Positions 8,068-14,524 of a stretch of DNA of 25,415 nucleotides are shown piece after piece. The translations under genes were made by a program, and so were the position numbers. Source of the stretch: Alistipes sp. Lineage in GTDB: Bacteria; Bacteroidota; Bacteroidia; Bacteroidales; Rikenellaceae. The stretch spans positions 1 to 25,415 of the forward strand of contig JAFYRB010000039.1 of the NCBI GenBank assembly GCA_017559615.1. Direction: 5' to 3'. The notes beneath the pieces are model-generated. The model had not been told where the DNA came from. It saw only the letters and a program-made list of their open reading frames with translations, and did no database searches. Positions within the stretch are counted from its first letter, which is position 1. Every line of letters begins with the position of its first letter.

Positions 8068-9660
8068 ATGAAACAGAACTCTATATTACACAGATTACTT
8101 CTGGTGCTACTTTCAGTAGTGCTACTTAGTATAGGCTGGCTTGGCGGTACGGGCTTAACGCTCCTTGTTGCCCTTGTGCCATTGTTGATTATCAGCGAAA
8201 ACCTCTCGGATTCAACGCGCGACTGGTGGCGAATGTGTGGCTGGGGAGCGCTGGCGTTCCTACTTTGGAGCGCCGCAACGATATGGTGGGTGTGGATTGC
8301 AACGCCTATTGGCCCTATTACAGCTGCTATCGTAGGAACGTTCTACAACCTTTGCGCCTTGATGACCTATCACTATGTTTCTAAACGCGCACACCGTGCT
8401 TTGGCATATACGCTTCTTGTAACTATCTGGTTAGCAACGGAGTGGGCCTATAACTCGGCCGACGTAATGACCTTCCCGTGGTTGTTGCTTGGCCACGGCT
8501 TCTCGGGTGATGTGTGGGCAGTGCAGTGGTATGAGTATACGGGAATCTTTGGCGGTACACTTTGGGTATTGGTGTCCAACATCGCGATATTCGAGATTCT
8601 GCGTACGAGAACTACGGCTGCGAAGGTGCGAGCTGCGATTGTTGTAATTGCGCCTATTGCCGTATCTCTCGTTCTATTAATGAGTTATACTCCTTCGGAG
8701 CGTACTACGCAGATAAGCGTTGTGCAGCCTAATGTACCTTGCTACGAAGATGAGCGTTTCGAGACTGGTAAGTTTGATCCTACGCAAGATGTTGCGGATC
8801 TTATGGCGCAGGTGCCAGCGAGTTCTACGTTTGTGCTGATGCCTGAGTCGGCACTTGCCTATTTGCCACGCTTGGGAGGCTCGCTTGAGGAGCGAAATCT
8901 CGACTATTATGCTCCGATGTTGAAGTATATTATTGGCGACAATATCCCTGATACAAAGCTAATTACAGGAGCATCTACGTTGATTCGTTATGGTGATGTA
9001 AAGGCTACTGATACGGCGCACTTTTATGAGGGTTATGGCTGGTATGACCAGTTTAACTCTGCACTGCTTGTAAATAGCCAGGGCATTACCGAGGATATCT
9101 ACCATAAGGGTAAACTTGTGATTGGCGTGGAGGCTGTGCCTTTGAAGAATCTTTTCGACACCTTCGAGGTTGACCTTGGCGGTGTGTCGGGACAACTCGG
9201 ATGGGGTAGGGAGCATACGCTCTTTACGAACGATGGCGTGAAAATTGGCCCTTCGATTTGCTACGAGGGACTCTATGGCGACTATTTTGCAGGGTTTGCA
9301 CGTGAGGGTGCCGAGGTTATGGCTCTCGTCTCGAACGATGGCTGGTGGGGTAATACGCCTGGCCATAAACGCCTCTTCGACTTCTCGCGTTTGCGAGCTA
9401 TTGAGACTCGCCGTGCTATTGCCCGCAGTGCGAATACGGGTATCTCGGGCTTTATCTCTCCTACGGGCGAGGTCGTTGGCGAGCGCCTACTTTGGGACCA
9501 GGAGGGTGTGCTTACGGCAGAGTTGGAGCTTCGCGAGGAGAAGACGCTCTACACGCTTTATGGCGACTGGATTGCACGTATTGCAACCTATATCGCGGTG
9601 CTGTCGCTGCTCTATTACGTGGCCTACCGCACCCGTAAACGCAACCATCTTGTTGAGTAG
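8068..9660 (+). CDS. lnt: Apolipoprotein N-acyltransferase
   Basis: A 530-residue inner-membrane enzyme that adds the third acyl chain to the N-terminal cysteine of lipoproteins, using phospholipid as donor. Hydrophobic segments fill roughly residues 8-210, followed by a nitrilase-like periplasmic domain and a C-terminal membrane helix near 505-520. The catalytic triad is visible: E260 in MPESAL, K347 in YHKGKL and C398 in SICYEG. SNDGWWGN and RAIETRRAIARSANTG are also family signatures. I chose ATG 8068 because the promoter's -7 box overlaps the longer frame starting at 8032. The length is normal. It probably forms an operon with folC, 42 bp downstream. The window encodes many lipoproteins, which are its natural substrates. 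Confidence 0.93.
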   Translation: MKQNSILHRLLLVLLSVVLLSIGWLGGTGLTLLVALVPLLIISENLSDSTRDWWRMCGWGALAFLLWSAATIWWVWIATPIGPITAAIVGTFYNLCALMTYHYVSKRAHRALAYTLLVTIWLATEWAYNSADVMTFPWLLLGHGFSGDVWAVQWYEYTGIFGGTLWVLVSNIAIFEILRTRTTAAKVRAAIVVIAPIAVSLVLLMSYTPSERTTQISVVQPNVPCYEDERFETGKFDPTQDVADLMAQVPASSTFVLMPESALAYLPRLGGSLEERNLDYYAPMLKYIIGDNIPDTKLITGASTLIRYGDVKATDTAHFYEGYGWYDQFNSALLVNSQGITEDIYHKGKLVIGVEAVPLKNLFDTFEVDLGGVSGQLGWGREHTLFTNDGVKIGPSICYEGLYGDYFAGFAREGAEVMALVSNDGWWGNTPGHKRLFDFSRLRAIETRRAIARSANTGISGFISPTGEVVGERLLWDQEGVLTAELELREEKTLYTLYGDWIARIATYIAVLSLLYYVAYRTRKRNHLVE

Positions 9661-9702
9661 TAATATATTGTACTTCATAACATTACACATATAAGAAACA
9701 TT

Positions 9703-11022
9703 ATGAACTATACACAGACTCTCGAATTTCTGTATACGGCAATGCCATCGTTCCAGCGTGTTGGCGGCGATGCTTATAAGCCGGGTTTAGAGCGTATTGC
9801 TGCCTTCTGTCAGCATATCGGTAACCCACAGCGTAACTACTATACGATTCACGTTGCGGGTACTAATGGCAAGGGCTCGGTATCGCATATGCTTGCCTCG
9901 ATTCTTCGTGAGGCGGGCTACCGCACAGGTCTCTTCACCTCGCCACACCTTGTAGATTTCCGCGAGCGCATACGCGTAGATGGCGAGATGATGCCAAAGC
10001 AGAAGGTCGTAAACTTCGTAGATAGATATCGTGAGAAGATGCAGGAGTTGGACCTCTCGTTCTTCGAGATGACTGCGGCGATGGCCTTCGACTACTTCGA
10101 CCAGAGTGACGTCGAGGTGGCGGTTATCGAGACGGGCCTTGGCGGTAGACTCGATGCTACGAACCTTATCACACCTATCCTTAGCGTTGTTACGAACATC
10201 GGTATGGAGCATACGGAGTTCCTTGGCGATACCATCGAGAAGATTGCTGCCGAGAAGGCGGGTATCATTAAGAAGAGTGTTCCTGTGGTTATTGGTCAGG
10301 CTTCGGAGGCGTATAATGCGGTCTTTGAGCAGCGTGCCGAGGAGCTACACTCGAGGGTTATATATGCCGAGCAGGAGTTCCTATTAAACGGCGTTGAGCA
10401 TTTCGATGATACGCATCAGCACTTCAGCGTGGAGCGCACACGTGATAGCCGTGCTTTTGAGTTGGACGTAGACCTTCTGGGTGATTATCAGCGACATAAC
10501 ATCATTACGGCGTGTGCCGCTGCGGACTATCTCGCCGAGTCTACGCCGCTTACAATCTCGCGCCGTGCCTTTCGTGAGGGACTCTTCAACGCAGCGCAGA
10601 ATACGGGACTTATGGGCCGCTGGCAGGTGATTGGTAGAGAGCCATACACCGTATGTGATACGGGCCATAATGCTGATGGTCTGCGCTTTGTCGCTGCGCA
10701 GCTCGAGGCGTTGGAGTGTGACCGTATCTTTGCCGTTATGGGCTTTGCCAAGGAGAAGGCTCTGGATAAGATAATGCCTCTATTGCCCAAGAAGGTACAC
10801 TATATCTTCACGAAGGCAAACATAGACCGTGCGCGCAAGGTGGAGGATATCGCACCTCTTGCCGATGAGTTTGGTCTTGATTATGAGTGTGTTGCCGTGG
10901 TTAAGGATGCTGTTGCTCGCGCTCGTGAATTGGCGCTTCCTACGGATGTAATCTTCATCGGTGGTAGCAATTTCGTAGTTGCCGAGGTGGATGAAATAAC
11001 TAATTTCGATAGCCAGGAGTAA
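9703..11022 (+). CDS. folC: Dihydrofolate synthase / folylpolyglutamate synthase
   Basis: A 439-residue cytoplasmic Mur-ligase-family enzyme that joins glutamate to dihydropteroate and extends the polyglutamate tail of folates, using ATP. The P-loop GTNGKGS is at 53-59, followed by TSPHL (79-83), the ETGLGGRLDATN motif (143-154) and IGMEHTEFLGDTIEKIA (166-182). The ligand-binding C-terminal domain holds CDTGHNADGL near 320-330. The length is typical. It lies 42 bp after lnt with no promoter visible between, so it is probably co-transcribed. This is an ordinary housekeeping gene whose position gives no hint of a special role. Confidence 0.94.
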   Translation: MNYTQTLEFLYTAMPSFQRVGGDAYKPGLERIAAFCQHIGNPQRNYYTIHVAGTNGKGSVSHMLASILREAGYRTGLFTSPHLVDFRERIRVDGEMMPKQKVVNFVDRYREKMQELDLSFFEMTAAMAFDYFDQSDVEVAVIETGLGGRLDATNLITPILSVVTNIGMEHTEFLGDTIEKIAAEKAGIIKKSVPVVIGQASEAYNAVFEQRAEELHSRVIYAEQEFLLNGVEHFDDTHQHFSVERTRDSRAFELDVDLLGDYQRHNIITACAAADYLAESTPLTISRRAFREGLFNAAQNTGLMGRWQVIGREPYTVCDTGHNADGLRFVAAQLEALECDRIFAVMGFAKEKALDKIMPLLPKKVHYIFTKANIDRARKVEDIAPLADEFGLDYECVAVVKDAVARARELALPTDVIFIGGSNFVVAEVDEITNFDSQE

Positions 11023-11056
11023 GACTTATAGAGTAACTATTGTTTTTCATACTACT

Positions 11057-11087
11057 ATTGCAAAATAAAAAATTTTGCTTAACTTTG
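11057..11087 (+). promoter_or_regulatory. Promoter of the 28-codon micro-gene
   Basis: ATTG (11057-11060), 19-nt spacer, TAACTTTG (11080-11087), an exact match to TAnnTTTG. The predicted transcription start is near 11094, about 12 nt before the ATG at 11106. Confidence 0.72.
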
Positions 11088-11105
11088 TGAAAAATATGAT
11101 TTGTT

Positions 11106-11192
11106 ATGGCTATGTTTGCTATGATGCTTTGTGTAATTATCGTAATTATGCTCTGCGTTAAACTGATTATTAAGTGGATTAAACACTTGTAA
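11106..11192 (+). CDS. Putative 28-residue single-pass membrane micropeptide
   Basis: This short frame encodes MAMFAMMLCVIIVIMLC followed by VKLIIKWIKHL. It is an uninterrupted hydrophobic helix with a basic, tryptophan-containing C-terminal end, the layout of small single-pass membrane proteins. It is far below normal gene-calling length. Support comes from its surroundings: a consensus promoter ends 18 nt upstream of the ATG and a strong terminator begins 23 nt after the stop, so a monocistronic transcript of about 150 nt is predicted. No Shine-Dalgarno site is present, which is normal here. Function is unknown; it could be a small stress or regulatory membrane peptide, or a type I toxin-like peptide. 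Alternatively the transcript is a non-coding RNA and the frame is accidental. Confidence 0.5.
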   Translation: MAMFAMMLCVIIVIMLCVKLIIKWIKHL

Positions 11193-11215
11193 AATATTCC
11201 GCTTATTATGTAAAT

Positions 11216-11250
11216 AATGGGATTGATGGATGTCAGTCCCATTTTTTATT
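11216..11250 (+). terminator. Rho-independent terminator of the micro-gene
   Basis: AATGGGATTGA, loop TGGATG, TCAGTCCCATT, giving an 11-bp stem with a single G/T wobble, followed at once by TTTTATT. It is a strong intrinsic terminator on the + strand. Confidence 0.88.
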
Positions 11251-11265
11251 ACAATTTTGCCTTTA

Positions 11266-11290
11266 TTTAGAGCCCATTAATTGCTCTAAA
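11266..11290. repeat. Inverted repeat in the long intergenic gap
   Basis: TTTAGAGC (11266-11273) and GCTCTAAA (11283-11290) are perfect 8-bp arms around a 9-nt loop. No T-run follows on the + strand. It could be an operator or a small RNA hairpin. The stretch from here to 11454 is AT-rich and I see no convincing gene in it. Confidence 0.5.
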
Positions 11291-11454
11291 AAGAATATAT
11301 TTGTATGTATCCCGTTGCTCGTTGTTCTGAATTTCTCCTCTTGTTGGCCATTGTTAGAATTGTTTTTATGGTCATTATGTTTACCTTTATTTTCGGTGTT
11401 ATTTTGGGGTATGCAGATAATGCGAAAATTATGTCGAAAAATATTGCGCAAATG

Positions 11455-11485
11455 TTTGTAGTGAGGGAACTTTTTATTATATTTG
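11455..11485 (+). promoter_or_regulatory. Promoter of the pilus operon
   Basis: TTTG (11455-11458), 19-nt spacer, TATATTTG (11478-11485). Both boxes match the Bacteroidetes consensus exactly. The predicted start is near 11491, giving a leader of about 240 nt before the first pilus gene. I saw no other strong promoter before the pilin genes. Confidence 0.75.
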
Positions 11486-11490
11486 CATAG

Positions 11491-11729
11491 TAAAACATAA
11501 AATCACCCCCCCCCGATTTCGAGGGTTAAGTTACTGATAATCAGTAATATAGGCCGTTTTTAAGGGTAAAAACGTGCCTTGCCTATGAATTGTGGATGGG
11601 TGGCGCAAGCCGTCTTTTGGGGTGAAGTAACGCTATTTGAATGTTAAATTCGATCACAAACAGGCTATCTCGAACGAGAAAAAATGAGAATAGAAGGTTG
11701 GTGATTTATTACTAGATATTTTTGGGGTA
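11491..11729 (+). promoter_or_regulatory. Structured 5' leader of the pilus operon
   Basis: The leader opens with a C9 homopolymer (11506-11514) placed about 15 nt after the predicted start. A perfect palindrome TTACTGATAATCAGTAA follows (11531-11547). Next is a hairpin, CGTTTTTA-AGGG-TAAAAACG (11555-11574), extended by GGC/GCC around a bulged T (11552-11578). A small CTCG-AA-CGAG element lies at 11669-11678. No coding frame of note is present and no known riboswitch was recognised. The features suggest a regulatory leader or protein-binding region. Confidence 0.5.
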
Positions 11730-13436
11730 ATGAAGAAATTTTTATTGGCATTGTCCGTATTGGCACTTTTGCCACTTTTGTCAACCGCGCAGAACACTAT
11801 CGTTGACCGCGAGTTGCAGAAGTCGGTAAAGGTTTATTTCCGTCAGGGTGTGTTTACCCTCGACGAGAATTATATGGATAACAAGGCGACTCTTAAGGGT
11901 TTTGCCGATGAGGTCCAGAAGTACTACAGCGACTCTACAGCTCTGTTCCGTCAGATTCGAGTTGTATCGAGTGTTTCGCCTGAGGGTTCTATGGCTATCA
12001 ACGAGCACATCGCGAAGAAGCGTGCCGAGGCTATCGCAGCGTGGATTAGCAAGGAGATTAACGCCGAGGTGGGCTACAGCTTCGAGTCGCAGGGTGTGGA
12101 TTGGGAGTTGTTCACTCAGCTTGTAGAGGAGGATGAGAATGTTCCATACAAGGCGGAGGTGCTTGAGATTCTTCAGGGTGACAACACCGATAACGCTCGC
12201 TTCGTTGCTCTTACAAATTTGCAGGCAGGAAAGCCTTATCGCTACCTCTATAAGAACATCTTCTCAGACTTGCGTTATGCAGCAGCACGTTGCGAGTTCT
12301 GGTGGGAGATTGAGCCTTCGCTCTTGGTATCTAACGAGCCACAGCGTTTCTCAACTGCTGGTGGTGATGGCGCTGCAACTGCTACACGTACAGTTCCAAG
12401 CTACGAGGAGGAGCCTGTAGTAGAGAGCCCAGTTGAGTGGGTTACACCTATCGCTATGCCTGCTGGCTCGGATAAGGTTCTCTTCACAGTTGCTCCAAAT
12501 GACTCTCTCGAGCCTCGTTCAACAGCCTTGACTGTAAAGTATAATGGCAAGGTTTACAATATTCCTGTTGAGCAGGATGGTATTAAGCCTGTGTTGAGAG
12601 TTACATCTGGCGATAAGAGCTATGGCCCAGATGGTGGCGATGATACTATCACCTACGAGAAGAACGTAGACGATGGTGTTCTCCCTGCTGCGAAGTCTTC
12701 TGCTGACTGGGTGACAGTTGCAGAGCCTACCGAGGAGGGTATCAACTACACTGTTGCGGAGAATCCTTCAGAGGAGCCACGTGAGGCAACTATCGTTGTG
12801 GAGTGCTACGACGAGCAGCACGAGGTGACTATCAGCCAGGCGGCTGCAGAGGCACCTGCAGTGTGCAAGCCTTTCTATATGGGTATTAAGACCAATATGC
12901 TATACGACGTTGCGTTGGTGCCAAACATCGGCGCAGAGTTCTATCTTGGTAAGAACTTCAGTATCGCTGCTAACTACGCACACGCGTGGTGGAGTAAGGA
13001 TGCGAAGAGCCTCTACTGGCGCTACTATGGTGCTGACGCATCTATCCGTTGGTGGTTTGGTAAGCCTTCACGTATTAAGCCTTTGCAGGGCCACCACATC
13101 GGCGTGAACTACCAGATTCTTACTTATGACTTCCAGCTTGGTGGTAAGGGTATTATGGCGGGTATGCCTAGCGGTAACCTCGTTGACCGTGCTAATCACA
13201 TTGTGTCATTCGAGTATGGCTACTCATTGCCAATCTCTTATCGTCTAAATATTGACTTTGCAGTAGGCTTCGGTTACCACTGGGGTCTCTTCGAGGAGTA
13301 CGTGCCAGTCGATGGTCACCACGTATGGCAGGCTACAAAGCGTCGTCAGTACTTGGGCCCTACAAAGCTTGAGGTATCACTTGTATGGCTTATTGGCTGT
13401 GATAACTATAATAAGGATAAAGGAGGAAAAAGATGA
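11730..13436 (+). CDS. OmpA-like / double BACON / DUF3575 pilus-locus outer-membrane protein
   Basis: A 568-residue exported protein with a Sec signal peptide (cleavage near STAQ, residue 20). Residues 25-195 resemble an OmpA-like domain: VVSSVSPEGSMAINEHIAKKR matches the family's SPEGS...N..LS..RA pattern. Residues about 200-285 and 288-372 are two BACON-type beta-sandwiches; each has a tryptophan (VEWVTP, ADWVTV) and a final strand of the type YNIPVEQDG or EVTISQA. Residues 380-560 match DUF3575, a small beta-barrel-like domain common beside fimbrillin genes (MGIKTNMLYDVALVPNIGAEFYLG, HIVSFEYGYSLPISYRL). It is probably an outer-membrane component supporting pilus assembly. It is first in the operon and overlaps the next gene by ATGA. 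Confidence 0.87.
   Translation: MKKFLLALSVLALLPLLSTAQNTIVDRELQKSVKVYFRQGVFTLDENYMDNKATLKGFADEVQKYYSDSTALFRQIRVVSSVSPEGSMAINEHIAKKRAEAIAAWISKEINAEVGYSFESQGVDWELFTQLVEEDENVPYKAEVLEILQGDNTDNARFVALTNLQAGKPYRYLYKNIFSDLRYAAARCEFWWEIEPSLLVSNEPQRFSTAGGDGAATATRTVPSYEEEPVVESPVEWVTPIAMPAGSDKVLFTVAPNDSLEPRSTALTVKYNGKVYNIPVEQDGIKPVLRVTSGDKSYGPDGGDDTITYEKNVDDGVLPAAKSSADWVTVAEPTEEGINYTVAENPSEEPREATIVVECYDEQHEVTISQAAAEAPAVCKPFYMGIKTNMLYDVALVPNIGAEFYLGKNFSIAANYAHAWWSKDAKSLYWRYYGADASIRWWFGKPSRIKPLQGHHIGVNYQILTYDFQLGGKGIMAGMPSGNLVDRANHIVSFEYGYSLPISYRLNIDFAVGFGYHWGLFEEYVPVDGHHVWQATKRRQYLGPTKLEVSLVWLIGCDNYNKDKGGKR
13420..13426 (+). promoter_or_regulatory. Shine-Dalgarno site of the DUF5119 gene
   Basis: AAGGAGG lies six bases before the ATG at 13433, inside the 3' end of the upstream gene. 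Strong Shine-Dalgarno sites are rare in Bacteroidetes and no other gene in this window has one at this spacing. Confidence 0.65.
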
Positions 13437-14455
13437 AAAGATATTTACCACTATTAACCCTGTCGTTGGTGCTTATCGTAGCTCTTACGTCTTGCATCCA
13501 CAAGGAGTTGTGTTATGAGCATATTCAGCACGCTCACCGCTATCACATTAACGTTATAGCAGACTATCGTTACGATTGGGAGGAGTGCTTTGGTGGTCCA
13601 AATTGGGAGGCAGAGTGGCCAGAGGGCTATTTGCCATACGATGACCTACGCCCAGGTGATCCATCTGGTTTGCGTGTGGTAGCGTATAACGAGGAGGGTG
13701 ACCATAACATCCACAATATCAAGCCTCACGGAGGTATCATCTCGTTGTATGAGGGTTATAACGACCTCTTGTTCTACAACAACGATACCGAGTATATCAT
13801 CTTCTCGCGTACCGATAATGGCGTTACTACACGTGCTACAACACGTACGCGTACACGTGCTACATACCTCGGTAACCAGTATGCTATGGAGGGTGAGCCT
13901 ACGTTGACACCTCCAGATATGCTCTATGCAAACTACTTCGAGGATTACCTCGCTGTGAAGACCATTGAGCCTAAGGATGTCTACGTAACACTTCAGCCAT
14001 TGGTATATAGCTATAAGATTCGTTATGAGTTCTCTGAGGGTTTGAAGTATGTCGCTTTGACACGTGGTGCGCTTAGCGGTATGGCTGCATCAGTAACTTT
14101 GAACACTGGTGAGACCTCTGAGGAGTCTGCAACATTGCTCTACGATTGCGAGGTTACGGATTATGGTGCACGCGCTATTGTTAACACATTCGGTGTTCCA
14201 GCCTTCCCACATCCTAACTATCCTACACGTGCGGAGTACACCCACGGCTTGTCGCTTGAGGTGTTGATGCGTAACGGTAAGACTGTAATCTTCGAGTTCG
14301 ACGTTACCGACCAGGTGCAGCAGCAGCCTCACGGTGGTGTTATCGTGGTTAAGGATATCAAGATTACCGAGGAGCAGGGTATGCAGGGTTCTGGTGCTTT
14401 CGATGTTGTCGTTGACGACTGGGGTCCATACGAGGATGTGCCACTCCCATTGTAG
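13433..14455 (+). CDS. DUF5119 lipoprotein, probable pilus anchor/assembly subunit (Mfa2/FimB-like)
   Basis: A 340-residue lipoprotein with lipobox LTSC (lipid cysteine C21), followed by HKELCYEH. That motif plus the later INVIADYRYDWE, YNNDTEYIIF and PPDMLYANYFEDY match the DUF5119 pattern, found beside fimbrillin genes in Bacteroidales. By analogy with FimB/Mfa2 it would sit in the outer membrane by its lipid and hold the pilus base; this is inferred from context. Residues 132-144 read TTRATTRTRTRAT, an arginine-rich stretch with two TRA tripeptides like the cleavage motif of the pilins that follow. Its start codon overlaps the upstream stop (ATGA) and has a perfect Shine-Dalgarno site, so translation is coupled. 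Confidence 0.82.
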   Translation: MKRYLPLLTLSLVLIVALTSCIHKELCYEHIQHAHRYHINVIADYRYDWEECFGGPNWEAEWPEGYLPYDDLRPGDPSGLRVVAYNEEGDHNIHNIKPHGGIISLYEGYNDLLFYNNDTEYIIFSRTDNGVTTRATTRTRTRATYLGNQYAMEGEPTLTPPDMLYANYFEDYLAVKTIEPKDVYVTLQPLVYSYKIRYEFSEGLKYVALTRGALSGMAASVTLNTGETSEESATLLYDCEVTDYGARAIVNTFGVPAFPHPNYPTRAEYTHGLSLEVLMRNGKTVIFEFDVTDQVQQQPHGGVIVVKDIKITEEQGMQGSGAFDVVVDDWGPYEDVPLPL

Positions 14456-14524
14456 TATACCTATATTTATATATAAGGAGATAAACAAACACACTAAATA
14501 ATTATTAACCAAAAACCTAAAACT

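Noticed and set aside
11305..11490. 61-codon hydrophobic frame on the + strand upstream of the pilus operon
   Set aside because: The DNA is very AT-rich, which by itself gives hydrophobic translations; overlapping frames exist on the other strand; and its 3' end overlaps the well-matched promoter at 11455-11485. A -7-like TATATTTG just before its ATG (11296-11303) lacks a -33 box at the right distance.
11266..11547. Possible invertible promoter for the pilus operon
   Set aside because: I looked for long matching inverted repeats on both sides of the promoter at 11455-11485. The inverted repeat at 11266-11290 and the palindrome at 11531-11547 are unrelated to each other, and no recombinase gene is in the window.
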